A DNA stretch of 64,000 nt, taken from Punica granatum. Taxonomy: Eukaryota; Streptophyta; Magnoliopsida; Myrtales; Lythraceae. The stretch is taken from the NCBI RefSeq assembly GCF_007655135.1, contig NC_045130.1, positions 9,796,001-9,860,000 on the forward strand, given 5' to 3'. The notes under the pieces are model-generated. The model was not told the DNA's origin, did not search any database, and saw only the letters and a program-made list of their open reading frames with translations. The stretch's first letter is position 1; each line of letters starts with the position of its first letter. Of the stretch, positions 40,983-52,275 are shown piece by piece. Made by a program: the position numbers and the translations under genes.

Positions 40983-41630
40983 CGTCACCCCTGACGTCTG
41001 AAGGAATCTTACAGCGCAATGTGAGCTGTATGTGTCGGCCATTAGGGCCTTGTCGTTTTCCTCTTTTGCTTTTATGGCTCTGACACGTTGTTCGCTGTCA
41101 TCCATTACTTTTTGGTTAGTGCGCCTTTTGTCGGCCACTCTCCACTTTATTTCTAGATCTGAATCTAGACCGTTGCTTACCAATGGTCTGGATGCGTCGA
41201 CCTCCCTATATAAGGGAAGGGCCTTCTTCATTGTAAGGCACCTTGAAACCGCAATACCCTCTAGATTGAGCGCACACTACCGTAGGGGAGCCACAGGCAG
41301 GAGGCCGCAGGCGAGAACCCGCAGGTACGGAGCCTCTGGATTCTATGGTGTTTGTATGGGTCAGGTCCTCTCTGTCGCCGGAGAGCGAAAACTAGCGCCT
41401 ATCATTCTATCTTATTAAGTGTTGATCAATAAAAGTTTGTTGATTCAAGCATCTCTCGCATTCCCAATTATGTTTAATTGTCGTGCTATGAAGTTCTACT
41501 ATGATTCTTTGTATTCTCTGATTTATTCAATCTGTGAACTAATCTTTGAATTCTTATTCTTTAACTCTGAAGAACTCTCAGACGTACAACTCTGAAGAGA
41601 AAATTCCAGGTAAAATCTTAATCTATATTC
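40983..41630 (+). promoter_or_regulatory. Promoter, leader and polyA signal, copy F
   Basis: As-1-like element 40980-40996, TATA box 41207-41215, AATAAA 41428-41433. A CTCTC/GAGAG stem lies around the sequence CTCTCTGTCGCCGGAGAG upstream of the polyA signal. Confidence 0.78.
41470..41595 (+). CDS. Leader small ORF, 41 aa, copy F
   Basis: ATG 41470, TGA 41593-41595. About 70% identical to the lineage 1 version and exactly the same length. Confidence 0.5.
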   Translation: MFNCRAMKFYYDSLYSLIYSICELIFEFLFFNSEELSDVQL

Positions 41631-42404
41631 ATGGATGATCTTTATTCTGTCGTGTCTTTGCGTGAAGAGTCTGGTGATTATTCTACCGATATTCTTATAG
41701 AAGATGCTAGAATAACAGAAGTCGAACGTAATGGAGTCATTACTCTTAAGGATGGATCTGGTTTCAGATCTAGGTCTAAGAAGAATCTGTTGAGTAGTCT
41801 GTTGCATAGTCGTAAGAACATTGTTTGTCTAGGAAGAACAATGGAAGAATTCCCTATCAAACTTAGAGAAGCTAAGGGTGATAGATGTCTTACTCTAGTC
41901 AATTCTGAACAAGTCAATGAACGAATCAAGAAAATGAAGGAGTCTGATAGATCCAAAATAGGTTGGATTCATGTGTCTACTATTCAGATCTTGATTAAGT
42001 CTACCTTTAGAAGAGGTATCCACTGTCCAGTCAAGATAGTTGTCATTGATAATCGTATGACTAAGGATTCTGAGAAAGTCATAGGAATAATCTCTGGTGA
42101 TCTAGGTTATTCAGTCGTCAAGTTTAATGTAACTTGTAATTATGCTATTCCTTTGTCGTCGTCTAAGTTTAACAATTCTTTAGGTCTCCTCTTTGAGTTA
42201 GAGCTTCACACGCGGATTATACTAGAAGATTACTATGGATTAGACGAGGAATTTGCCGGACTGGCAGGAGGATTCCTACGAATTCTATCTACAAGAGACT
42301 CGGTTATAGCCCTATTAACACAGGCTCGACACTCGACTAATTTCATAAGAAGACTAGGGTTCTCACAACGCCTAATTACAGACTCTAAAACTACATCAAA
42401 ATGA
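41631..42404 (+). pseudogene. Truncated movement protein fused to antisense sequence, copy F
   Basis: First 191 residues of MP, then at about 42204 the frame runs into copy G in antisense and continues for 66 meaningless residues to TGA 42402-42404. Most of the 30K core is present; the end of the core and the tail are missing. Confidence 0.85.
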
Positions 42405-42526
42405 CGTAAAGTTTCATAACCAACAGACTTTAATCGTTCAACGACTTGATCTTCGTTACCAGAACGGACTAAACGAAGAATATGAGACAAAATTCTGACT
42501 GTTAATTCACGAGCAAGGGGATCCAT
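42233..42526 (-). CDS. 97-aa helical protein, copy G
   Basis: ATG 42526, TAG at 42233-42235. Lineage 3 form of the 86-aa ORF, about 60% identical, with a C-terminal Pro/Ser/Asn extension (PPASPANSSSNP). The CRAC motif is kept. Confidence 0.7.
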   Translation of the reverse strand: MDPLARELTVRILSHILRLVRSGNEDQVVERLKSVGYETLRHFDVVLESVIRRCENPSLLMKLVECRACVNRAITESLVDRIRRNPPASPANSSSNP

Positions 42527-42529
42527 TGC

Positions 42530-42648
42530 TAATAATCAGAAAGACTTTTCATTATTTGAATCCAGATAAAAATACACAGAATGATGACTTGTAAAGCAGG
42601 GAAATTAAGACTGCTGACTGCATACAAGAATGCAATTAACAAGAACAT
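42530..42648 (-). pseudogene. Hydrophobic ORF with one-base deletion, copy G
   Basis: Start ATG 42648 overlaps the 123-aa ORF end as elsewhere. One base is missing around 42597, in the CTGCCT of other copies, so the frame stops after 31 residues and the second apolar run is lost. The distal sequence still matches the other copies in the shifted frame. Confidence 0.62.
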
Positions 42649-43007
42649 GACTCAGAAGGAACAACCTTCCAACCAGACTGTTTATCGAAAAATACATAAG
42701 GACTACATTCTGAACAGAAATCTACTGTTCTGATTCCTAGCTTCATTCTAGACTTCTTAGATTCCAGGAGATAGAGCTGTTCGTTAACCGAATACTCCTT
42801 CAAATGGATGACTTCTAAATTCCAGATCACTTCAGTGAGATAAAACTTTCTATCCTGAGGAATAGAATGGACTATTTCTTGGTAGGATCTAGACTGTGGC
42901 TGAGTTGTGATCTCAAGACTGTTTTCTTCATGAGCTCTCTTCCTAGATGGTCTTGGGGGACCGAATCTTATGGACTTCTGCAACCTAGGGTGCTTTGAAC
43001 GGTGCAT
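42636..43007 (-). CDS. 123-aa CxxC protein, copy G
   Basis: ATG 43007. The N-terminal half is close to lineage 2; the middle (EVIWNLEVIHLKEYS) is its own. CSEC and the terminal CSC are conserved. Confidence 0.74.
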   Translation of the reverse strand: MHRSKHPRLQKSIRFGPPRPSRKRAHEENSLEITTQPQSRSYQEIVHSIPQDRKFYLTEVIWNLEVIHLKEYSVNEQLYLLESKKSRMKLGIRTVDFCSECSPYVFFDKQSGWKVVPSESCSC

Positions 43008-43192
43008 CTTTCCTAAGAATCAGAATAAAAGAATTTTAGAAGCTTTCCTCGACAGTCTCACCATGTCTGACAGATGCTTCACAGAATGTTTCATAAGCTA
43101 TGCTTCAATGAATATGACTGCATTGAGTGGCTTATCACCATGGGACTTTTGACTGTGAAACCGGGGTAATTAACCTGGGCTTGTCAAGCGAC

Positions 43193-44214
43193 TTAAATTC
43201 TTCGAGACAGATCCTTAGTAAGAATACTAAGTTCATTGACTTGACTTTTAAGATCTGCTATGTCTTCCCTATGGGGTAGAACTATGACTTCAGGAGCTTT
43301 CTCCAGAATTTCATCCTGACTGACGACAGACCCTTTATCAGAATAATCTTTCAATCTAAGACTTTCTAACCTATCAAGGTTTTCACGAATTCTACTTACC
43401 GTTAAAGGTTCAGAGATAGTCTCTGGGACTTTGACTAGACGAGAAGAACTAGCTTCTTCGATTGCTGGTAAAGGTAGACGAGAGATTGGCTCTAGCCTAG
43501 TAGATGTTCTAGCAAAGAGTTCATCTATGACTATTTTATCCTTGTTTATGAATTCTACAGAATGATGACTGTTACTAAGAGCATACGAGCAAGCGTATGT
43601 GATGCTAAAAGGAATATCGGCATCTTCCATGATATCCTTACGCTCTAATTCAAAGAGGAGACCTAAGGAACTGTTGAATTTGGATGAAGAAAGAGGAATA
43701 GCATAATTACAAGTTACATTAAACTTGACGACTGAATAACCTAAATCACCAGAGATGATTCCTATGACTTTTTCTGAATCTCGCGTCATGCGATTATCAA
43801 TGACTACTATTCTGACTGGACAATGAATTCCTCTACGGAAAGTAGACTTTATCAAGATCTGGATAGTAGATACATGTATCCAACCTATTTTGGATCTATC
43901 AGACTCCTTCATTTCTTGATTCTTTCATTGACTTGTTCAGAATTGACTAGTGTTAGACACCTATCTCCCTTAGCTTCTCTAAGTTTGATTGGGAATTCTT
44001 CGACTGTTCTTCCTAGACAGACTATGTTCTTACGACTATGTAGAAGACTACCTAACAGGTTCTTCCTAGACTTAGATCTGAACCCAGATCCATCTTTCAG
44101 AGTGATGACTCCATTACGTTCGACTTCTGTAATTCTAGCATCCTCTATAAGAATATCAGTGGAGTAATCTCCAGACTCATCACGCAAAGACACTACAGAA
44201 TATAGATCTTCCAT
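43193..44214 (-). pseudogene. Movement protein, frameshift, copy G
   Basis: ATG 44214. A T4 run near 43914 is T3, splitting it after about residue 100 (43909-44214 and 43193-43912). The duplicate in J has T4 and is open. Confidence 0.87.
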
Positions 44215-44868
44215 GACTCTTCAGAGAAAATTAGACTTCAATTAAATGAATTTCAAAGATTAGACCAGAGAATTCACGAAGAATATAATGAACGAATGAA
44301 TGAGCATCATTATAAGATTCAAAAGAATAAACATTAAGAGTTGGAATGTTATCAGGACGAACAATCATAAACACTTCAAGAATAAACATTTTCGACACAG
44401 AATATCAATGAATACTGATGATTTTATTAATAGAATACTGGATAAGAAGTTTTAGGTCTTTACGGACCGGAGGTACGTAGAGAGAGGAATGGGCTCCAGG
44501 GGATATACCTTGGCGACGGCGGCGGACACCTTCCTATGCCTCTGCCCTTGGTCTCAACCCAACCTCTTACTTTCTCTCACCTATTTCGCTCCCTTAAGAC
44601 CGACGGAAGTCGATCCCTTATATAGGAAGAGAAGGAGGATAGAGGATACCTCCTGACGCATCTCAACCATTGATAAGCAACGGCTGAGATTCAGATCTAG
44701 AGAAAGTGGAGAGTGGCCGACAAAAGGCGCACTAACCGAAAAGTAATGGATGACAGCGGACATCGTGTCAGAGCCATAAAAGAAAAAGGATAAGACGACA
44801 AGGCCCTAGTGGCCGACGCGTACAGCTGTCACATAGCTGTAAGATTCCTTCAGACGTAATGGCTTACG
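44215..44868 (-). promoter_or_regulatory. Promoter, leader and polyA signal, copy G
   Basis: As-1-like element 44855-44871, second half degenerate (TTACG); TATA box 44616-44624; polyA signal 44423-44428. The 5' leader is close to lineage 1 while the part next to MP is unlike either other lineage, suggesting past recombination. Confidence 0.76.
44231..44389 (-). CDS. Leader small ORF, 52 aa, copy G
   Basis: Start 44389, stop at 44231-44233, 16 nt before MP. No clear residue similarity to the 41-aa leader ORF of the other lineages, but the same place and similar hydrophobic/aromatic content. Confidence 0.42.
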   Translation of the reverse strand: MFILEVFMIVRPDNIPTLNVYSFESYNDAHSFVHYILREFSGLIFEIHLIEV

Positions 44869-46507
44869 TCAGTCTTCTATGGGATCCAGCTCATCTTCAG
44901 AGACTCTTAGTGGGCTGGATGCTTCTTCAGACTTTGTTGGGCTGGACTCCTTGGGACTCGGACTGCAACATGGGCATTTGTGGTTGCCTACCCATTCGCC
45001 TTTGGCGCCCGAGAGATTATTGCAGAGTTCGGCCCTGTTACGGGGCTTGCAGACTTCGAGATCCAAAATGGGTCTTTCAAAGACTCTTAAGACCCGCTCC
45101 TGGGCTGCGTTCATTTTGAACTTTGGATTGCTTGGATGAGACACCAGCAGAATACTGGCTGACTTGTAGCGAACCGCCGTCTGTGCAGACATGTTCTGAA
45201 GACGCTTGCACAGACCGATGTAGTTGACTATATAATATCCATCTCTGTTATCCTGACGGAGAGCTTCTGATGGACAAGAATCGATAGGTGGGAAGTTCAT
45301 GTTGCTCTTCCCGATTGTCACTAGGTGGACTGCATCAATTGGTTTGTCTGAGACTGCTGTAACATCCTCCCCCCTTGGAAAAATCCAGGATAAGAGGAAA
45401 GACATTTGACATAAATATCCTTGCCTTCGACAACGCCGTGGCAGAATTTAGCGATTGCTTCCTTGAACCTACCATTGAACATTCTGAATTGTTCGCTGAT
45501 AGATTTGCCGTTGGCATAGATTGTGTCGACCAGACCGCTCATAAAGAACTCATAAACGGTCTCAGATGATGCTTCCGGTAGAATAATAGCCTTGGGGCCA
45601 TAAGTATGGCGCCAGACTGGATAGAAACCCATTGACTTATAGGCTTCCTTGTACTCCACGAGCTGGGTGAAACGCTCGCGATACTGTTCGACTGTTAAAG
45701 TTTGCTTCTTCTCAAACTCTTCCCGAGTGGGAATGCTTGAAATGGTGGGTACTTCTGTAGAGGAAGACTCACCACGAATTCTTCCAAGACTGCGTAGCTT
45801 GTTGATACCTTCCCTGTGAGGGAAAGGTGGCGCTGCAGCCTTTGCGGCAAAGGTGTTGCCAGACTCCTTCAATGCGTCCTTTGCAGACTCAAGAGTCTTG
45901 TAACTCTTGTGTACGATGTTAGGCTTCCCCGATACATGCAGGGAGACTTTGTGCCACTCGTCGTAGATGCCACGCATCGGACCATTGAATATAACGTAGA
46001 ATTTCTTTGCTTTGGCATGCTGCCAGAGAGACTCTTCTGGAAGGACGGTCTCAACAGAGACTGCTGTGCTGACTGCTGGGAGCTTGGACCCTGCAGCTGA
46101 CTCGTCAATGCGGGTAGAAGAGAGCTTGGACTCTTCTACTGACTCCTTGCGGGTGACTGAAAGCTTGGATTCAGTCACTTCTGCCTCATTATCAGAATAA
46201 TCAGCCCATTTCTTTTTAGCTGATCAGCAGATTGCTTTGGGACGAAGGAGGAGGTGCCTTGATCACCGACTTCTTTCCTTCGTTGTTCTGCAGATTGCTT
46301 CATATACTCAGGAATAAGTTCCTGAATACCTTCTGGTAAAGACTCCTTCTTGGTCTCAGCTGGGAGAGACCTTTCTTCGACTTCGATGCCAAGGACCTTG
46401 GCAAGCTGTTCCTTCTGGAGCTGGATGCTCTCGACTTCTTTTACGAGTGCTTCGATTGCAGCCATTTTTGTGGCCACAATACCATCTAAAGCCTTCAAGG
46501 CTTCCAT
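44869..46507 (-). pseudogene. Viroplasmin / transactivator, two frameshifts, copy G
   Basis: ATG 46507. An A6 run near 45378 and a T6 run near 46215 have each lost a base relative to J. Pieces: about 46175-46507, 45321-46178 and 44869-45405. The viroplasmin-type domain lies in the middle piece and is intact. Confidence 0.87.
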
Positions 46508-48660
46508 TCCCGAGTTAGAGTGTCGGGAAGAATATTGTCGACTCCTTTCACGTGTTGCTCCACGAAAGTGTATGGCTCGAGTTCTAACTGCCAACGAATG
46601 AGACGACCTTGATTATATCCTTGCTTGAATCCTTTGAGGTGCCTGAAGCGAGTAACGTAACTGCTATCAGTTCTGAGAATAAACTTCCTGGGAAGAAGTT
46701 CGACTCGCCACTTCTTAAGTGTCTTAATGACTGCTAAGAGCTCGCGCTCATGAGTAGTGTAATTCTGTTCGGTCTTTGTAAAAGAACCGCAAACATACTT
46801 ACACAGACGTTCCTGCAAGGAAGAAGCTACGTTAGCATAATAAGTCCCCATGGGACGAGATTGTTTCCGCAATCTCAAACATTCAGCGTCCGAAGACGGA
46901 AGACTTCTATCGTCCTTGTTTAGACACAAGGGACCAGGGCTTAACCTTAGTGGAAATAAGCCAAGGAATTCTCTCGAGTTAACGGATCTCGGTGTCCGAC
47001 AGGCCGAAGCCAAGACTGGCAAAGAGTTATCCTCGCCATAGGATTTCATTCTCAAAAGAGAAAGGAAATCCTTTGAGTCTATATCGACTGCTTTACCGAT
47101 GACGGCTGTCATCGTTCCGGACCAAGTGTCTCCACTTGCGTCAGTAGAAATAATAATCAAATCTTCATTTGATGGATTGTAAAGTGGTGGAAGATTTTTA
47201 CAAATAGATTTCAAATAGCGGACATTATCCGAATCCTTATCGGACCATGTCCAGACTCGTTTTTCAGAAAGCTTTTCCTGAAGACTTTTCCTAGCCTTGG
47301 ATAGGTCTTTCAACCATCCTTGGTCTGAAATATAATTTAGACTGCCAAGAAATCTTTGTAACTGCTTTCGATCTTCCATTATATCTGGAAAGAGATTTAG
47401 TTTTTCAAGAATGTGTGGTTGAAGACTAAAATCTCCATTTTGCTTGATCGTTAAACCAAGAAAATCGATTTCCTTTTTACAAAGAATTGCCTTCTTTTTC
47501 GAAATGATGATTCCTTTATTAAAACAACGTTTTAAAACTGTTTTCAAATGACTTCTATGAGTTTCAAGACTGCCTTTTGAAAAGATGATTATATCATCGA
47601 TATAAGCAAGACAAAATGAATCTAGACCTGCTAAATTTTCATCCATGAACCGTTGGTATATAGATGGTGCCTGCTTAAGACCAAAAGGTAAGACGTTAAA
47701 CTCATACTGCTTCTGAGGAGGACATGTGAATGCTGTTAACTCCTTAGTAGACTCTTCTAGACGGATTTGCCAATAACCTGACTTGGCATCTAGAGTGCTA
47801 AACCATTGACAACCTTTTAGCTTAGCTAGAATATAATCCTTTCTAGGAAGACTGTACGCATCACCAAAGGTAGCTTCGTTCATGCGCTTGTAGTTAATGA
47901 CCATGCGTCTTTTACCACGCTTGAGTTCATTATGGTTTTCTACGTAGAATGCTGGAGCGCTATGACGACTCTTACTAGGACGAATGACTCCTAATTCTAA
48001 GAGTTGTTTACACTCTTCTTTGAATTCTTCTACGTCTTTGATTGTATAAGGAATGTTATTGGGAACCTTGACTTCTTTTAAAGGATCCTTGAGCTTAATC
48101 TCAACTAACATCCGATTCCTATTTTTAGACTGATCTAGTGGGTTATCACTAGTGATTGCATCTAATAGCTGATCTATTTCAGCTGAGACTATATCGTTTT
48201 CTATCTCCTTAATGGAGCTAGACAGATAGTGCAACAGCCTAAGTTGTTTGATTCTATTGCTATGATAGATTGGAATCCTAACGACTCCTTTCCTTTGACT
48301 ATCAAGAGCAGGACAAGTAAGTTCTACAAACTTAGTCCTTTGGACGAAAGGCTGATATAACCTAAGGAAATTGTTTCCTATGATTAGATCCATACCAGAA
48401 TCATGACGGTAGATACTAGGAGTTGGGAACCTAATATCTTGAATGATCAGATTGACAAACTCAGCTCTATGAGTTATCCTAAGGACAGACTTATCTGCGA
48501 TTGCTATCTCTAAAGGATGTTCCATAGGTTTCCAGTATTTACCTGGAAGCAGACTGGGCTTGCCGAAACACACGCTCGCACCTGTGTCAATGTAAGCCAT
48601 GATTTCCTTTCCGAGAATTCTTACCTTGATGAATGTTGCATTGGGGTTCTCCTTAGCCAT
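46495..48660 (-). CDS. Protease-RT-RNase H polyprotein, copy G (intact)
   Basis: 721 codons, ATG 48660, starting MAKENPNATF. DTGAS, YIDD and all RNase H acidic positions present. The RNase H insertion is lineage-specific (about 521-610) while flanks are over 90% identical to lineages 1 and 2. Overlaps the CP stop by 8 nt and the TAV start by 13 nt. Confidence 0.94.
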   Translation of the reverse strand: MAKENPNATFIKVRILGKEIMAYIDTGASVCFGKPSLLPGKYWKPMEHPLEIAIADKSVLRITHRAEFVNLIIQDIRFPTPSIYRHDSGMDLIIGNNFLRLYQPFVQRTKFVELTCPALDSQRKGVVRIPIYHSNRIKQLRLLHYLSSSIKEIENDIVSAEIDQLLDAITSDNPLDQSKNRNRMLVEIKLKDPLKEVKVPNNIPYTIKDVEEFKEECKQLLELGVIRPSKSRHSAPAFYVENHNELKRGKRRMVINYKRMNEATFGDAYSLPRKDYILAKLKGCQWFSTLDAKSGYWQIRLEESTKELTAFTCPPQKQYEFNVLPFGLKQAPSIYQRFMDENLAGLDSFCLAYIDDIIIFSKGSLETHRSHLKTVLKRCFNKGIIISKKKAILCKKEIDFLGLTIKQNGDFSLQPHILEKLNLFPDIMEDRKQLQRFLGSLNYISDQGWLKDLSKARKSLQEKLSEKRVWTWSDKDSDNVRYLKSICKNLPPLYNPSNEDLIIISTDASGDTWSGTMTAVIGKAVDIDSKDFLSLLRMKSYGEDNSLPVLASACRTPRSVNSREFLGLFPLRLSPGPLCLNKDDRSLPSSDAECLRLRKQSRPMGTYYANVASSLQERLCKYVCGSFTKTEQNYTTHERELLAVIKTLKKWRVELLPRKFILRTDSSYVTRFRHLKGFKQGYNQGRLIRWQLELEPYTFVEQHVKGVDNILPDTLTREWKP
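46844..46876 (-). other. Adjacent hairpins in the RNase H insertion, copy G
   Basis: Coding strand: GAGATTG-loop-CAATCTC (46857-46876), then GTCCC-ATG-GGGAC (46844-46856). In C the same site reads GCGATTG-loop-CAATCGC (23705-23724) and GTCCC-TCG-GGGAC (23725-23737). A C-G pair has become A-T through two synonymous changes. Also at 38980-39012 in F. Likely RNA structure; role unknown. Confidence 0.55.
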
Positions 48661-50968
48661 CGCTGGAGTACTCCGAATCAGAAGAATAATCTGAGTCTGT
48701 AACTAACTCATAGTAAGACTCATCAGAATCATAATCAGAATCTTCAATAGGTTCATAGTTCCTAGACATGACTCCTAAGAATACTTGGGCACGATTGTTA
48801 CTACGATTCTTCTTCTGACTACATTCATTAGCATAGTGACCGACTTCGTTGCAGATCCAACAACGACAAGACTTCTTACCCTCAGGGCAATACTTCTTTT
48901 TATCTAGATTTCTATTAGGGTTTGGGTTTTTTCTAAATCTCCCCCCCCTGCGAAAGAATTTTCGACTTCTCCAGTTTTGTCTTTTCGACCGACTCTTCCA
49001 AGGTGGCCTATTGCCAGAATATCTCTTAAGACGATATTTCTTCTTAGGAATTCTAGAGGATTTCCTAGAGACTTTTCTAGACTTATTACGACAACCATAC
49101 TGTTGTGGAATGTCTAATCCTTGTTCAGGACCACAGCATATTCTAGTTTTCTTCATCATAGACTCTGTTTTTCGTCTAAGACAGACTTCTTCCATATGCT
49201 TTTTGACTATAGACGCAATACCACCTAAGGTTGGATAGACTGCTCCTATCTCGACTTCATGATCGTATCGTTCCTTGACAACACTAGAGACTGGATAAGG
49301 TAATTTATCTATAAAAAGATTCCTATAAGCGGTAATATCCGCTGCTTCTATCAACTGATAGTAATATTCTTTATACTGACAGTAGAATGAATTGAAATAA
49401 CACATATCACAGATTGATAACTTATTAAGCTTATGCTTAATCTCCGACTGCTTCTCAAGCGCACCTGCACCTGTAGTGACTGCTCCAATGAACTCACGTT
49501 CAATGTTAGTGACAAAATGATTCCATAATTCATTTCGAGTAAATGCAGTGAATGGAGTAGTTTCATAATTAATAAGAGTGCTAATCATAGACATATACTG
49601 ATGTACCTGTCCACGAGTTTTGTGCAACAGAAGTTGCCAGAGTTCTCTATTAGACAATTTAGAATACTCTTCTCCTATCGAGACTTCTAACTTGGTCTTC
49701 ATGACCCAATCAGACAAGACTCTTTCATTATCATCAACACAATCGAGATCTAAGACTGAGCCAAAAGAATTGGAATTACCAGTTCTTAAGAGTTTATACT
49801 TTTGTGGAGTTTCTTTTTTCCACTTTCCGCCTGCTTGAAAGAAACCTTGACTATAGAAATCTTTATCAAAATTTCTATTATATTCAGCATCCTTACCTTC
49901 GCGGTGTTCTTCCATGAAGACTTCTTCTTTCTTTGTAGGGCGATCCCTACGCTTTACGGCTGGAAAACTATGTTCCTGACCTATGTTGAACCGAGGTTCA
50001 AAGACTTCTTCTTCGTCAGAGAAGGCAAACATGACATCGCCTTGCTCCTCAGTCATATTGAAAGCTTTGTCTTTAGGAGACGGAATTCTAGGAGACGGAG
50101 AGCTAGACTTAAACTTTCTAGACTCTGATCTTGACCTAGATCTGGAATGAATAGGACTAATTGACCTAGTTCTAGGTTTAGTCTTGCGACTAGACTTCTT
50201 ACTAGAAGAGACTGAGACTTCCGACAAAGTATCTTCATCGGCAGCTGTGACTAAACTAGGCATACTACTATGAATGCTAGCTTCAGATTCTTCAGACTCA
50301 GAGAATTCTCTAATCCTATCTCCGAATCTCTTTTCTTCTTCGGAGTCAGACTCATCTTTGTCCCTATAGTCTTGAAACCTTCGTTTCTCGAAACTTCTAT
50401 AGGCAGAATCTTTTGTTAGATCAAAGATCTCTGGATCTAAAGGAATTGGTTGTTTGAGTTTCTCAAACCTAGCTTTATCAAGTTTAGCCTGCTCTTCATA
50501 GCCTTTAGAGGCTTCTTCGAATCTTTGCTTATCTTTAGACTCTTTTTCTTTTCGACTTCTAGCATAGACAGCTTCAGGGTCGTATATGACAACACCTGAT
50601 TCTCTAGACGCCTGGGTTTCAGGGGCACTATCGTAGACTGCAAAACCAGCACCAGTCCTAAGGGACTTACCAGTAGGTTGTCTGAATGTTGGTGGAGTTC
50701 TATATGACTTCTGGAATTCTTCCTCAAAGCGGTCGAATTTAGACTTCATTTTCTCTTGACTTTTCCTAAGACCTGCGAGATATTCTTCATATCTCTCTCT
50801 ATCTGACTTCTTTTTAGCAGCTTGTTCTCTAAGATTTCTTTTATGCATTTCTGCTTGTTCTCTTTCTAATTCTGCTTTAGTAGGATGTCTATCAGCATAA
50901 TGCTGTCTACGGACTTCTCTTGCCCTATCACTAAGATAGTCATAAGTTCTACCCCATAGGGAAGACAT
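48653..50968 (-). pseudogene. Capsid protein gene, 5' truncated, copy G
   Basis: Open from about CP codon 45 (RTYDYLSDRAREVRR) to the stop at 48653-48655, with core, basic region and zinc knuckle (CWICNEVGHYANEC). The apparent first residues MSSLWGR are antisense MP sequence across the junction near 50950. The missing N-terminal codons match the piece at 51520-51670. Confidence 0.85.
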
Positions 50969-51187
50969 AGCAGATCTTAAAAGTCAAGTCAATGAACTTA
51001 GTATTCTTACTAAGGATCTGTCTCGAAGAATTTAAGTCGCTTGACAAGCCCAGGTTAATTACCCCGGTTTCACAGTCAAAAGTCCCATGGTGATAAGCCA
51101 CTCAATGCAGTCATATTCATTGAAGACGCTTGCACAGACCGATGTAGTTGACTATATAATTTCCACTGAAAAATTGGTATCAGAGCA
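50951..51187 (+). repeat. Scrambled patch H
   Basis: Four pieces joined: MP C-terminal codons with stop (about 50951-51035, lineage 3), the MP-122-aa spacer (51036-51124), about 36 nt of antisense TAV (about 51125-51160), then TTCCACTGAAAAAT and a primer-binding site. The first junction shares TGAAG between both partners. Confidence 0.78.
51175..51186 (+). promoter_or_regulatory. tRNA-Met primer-binding site, patch H
   Basis: TGGTATCAGAGC, a perfect 12-base match to the family consensus, directly followed by internal sequence of a 207-aa-like ORF rather than by its start. Confidence 0.75.
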
Positions 51188-51523
51188 TGAAGAACTCAGT
51201 GAAGTCATTAGGAGAGTCAAAGAAATCTCGTTTAAGGAAACCTTAGACGAAACTACTAAGCTTCTAGACGAAGTCGTAGGAATTAGAGAGTCAGTTTCAA
51301 AGGGGGGAAGGAACCTCAACCCATGGAAACACCCACTGAAGAAGTCTTTAGAAAAATCATTCGTGAAGAATTAGTCAGGTTTCACGACCGTCCTAGAAAG
51401 CATGAACTTACCTCTCCAGGTACTATGCCTTGGCAGAAATTGAAGCCAAGTGAAGTCTGGTGTCCTTTAGACCAACCCAAAGCCCCAAAAGGTTATAGGT
51501 TAGTTAAAGAGTCTGAATCATGA
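51188..51523 (+). pseudogene. 207-aa coiled-coil gene, 5' truncated and frameshifted, copy I
   Basis: The coiled-coil part (EELSEVIRRVKE onward) is followed by an A lost in polypurine tract 1 (51299-51313), so the tail from 51314 is in another frame. Stop TGA 51521-51523 overlaps the CP ATG as ATGA. Confidence 0.78.
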
Positions 51524-52275
51524 ATTCTAAAGAAATCGATGATAAGCTTGCAAAGCTTAAGTCTAGAATAGCTCAGCTTAAAGTCTTAGAGCAAGAAACT
51601 GCTAGGTTAAACCCTAAGCGTGAAGCAATCTCTAGAGAAATAGATGAGTCTGAAAGAACTTATGACTATCACGAAGTCGAAATAGGAGCAGTCTATCCAA
51701 CTCTAGGAGGAATAGCCTCGATAGTCAAGAAACATATGGAAGAAGTCTGTCTTAGACGTAAAACAGAGTCTATGATGAAGAAAACTAGGATATGTTGTGG
51801 TCCTGAACAAGGTCTAGACATTCCTCAGCAATATGGCTGTCGTAGTAAGTCTAGAAGAGTCTCTAGGAAGTCCTCTAGAATTCCTAAGAAGCGTTATCGT
51901 CTTAAACGATATTCTGGCAATAGGCCTCCTTGGAAGAGTCGGTCCAATAGACAAAATTGGAAAAATCGAAAATTTTTTCGTAGGGGGGGAGGATTTAGGA
52001 AAAAATCTAACCCTAAAAGAAGTCTAGATAAGAAAAGATTCTGCCCAGAGGGAAAGAAAACATGCCGTTGCTGGATATGCAACGAAGAAGGACATTATGC
52101 TAACGAATGTAGTCAAAGGAAGAATCGTAGTAATAATCGTGCCCAAGTATTCTTAGGTGTCATGTCTAGGAACTATGAGCCTATAGAAGATTCTGACTAT
52201 GATTCTGACGAGTCTTACTATGAGTTAGTCACTGACTCAGATTATTCAGATTCGGAGTACTCCAGTAATGACTAA
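51520..52275 (+). pseudogene. Internally deleted capsid protein gene, copy I
   Basis: Open 251-codon frame: CP residues 1 to about 49, ending RTYDY, joined in frame at about 51668 to the C-terminal 200 residues (HEVEIGAVYP onward) with the basic stretch and CCHC knuckle. About 1.6 kb including most of the capsid core is missing, so it cannot be a normal capsid protein, though a small RNA-binding product could still be made. Confidence 0.86.

Larger units (their letters stand above)
36746..42204 (+). mobile_element. Endogenous pararetrovirus copy F (lineage 2)
   Basis: Starts in the CP basic region and ends after MP codon 191. Polymerase and TAV each have small indels. Confidence 0.9.
42205..50950 (-). 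mobile_element. Endogenous pararetrovirus copy G (lineage 3)
   Basis: Runs from TATAATCCGCG, just upstream of where the PBS should be, back through the small ORFs, MP, leader, TAV, polymerase and CP to about CP codon 45. The 207-aa ORF and CP start are lost. Confidence 0.9.
36746..51840. repeat. 15,095-bp direct tandem duplication, copy 1
   Basis: Sequence from CGTAGTAAGTCTAG at 36746 reappears from 51841 onward with the same gene order, junctions and breaks through the window end. Offset grows only from 15,095 to 15,099 because of one-base indels. I noticed very few substitutions, for example near 38543 (g) against 53638 (a), and near 46765 (c) against 61864 (t). Confidence 0.92.
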
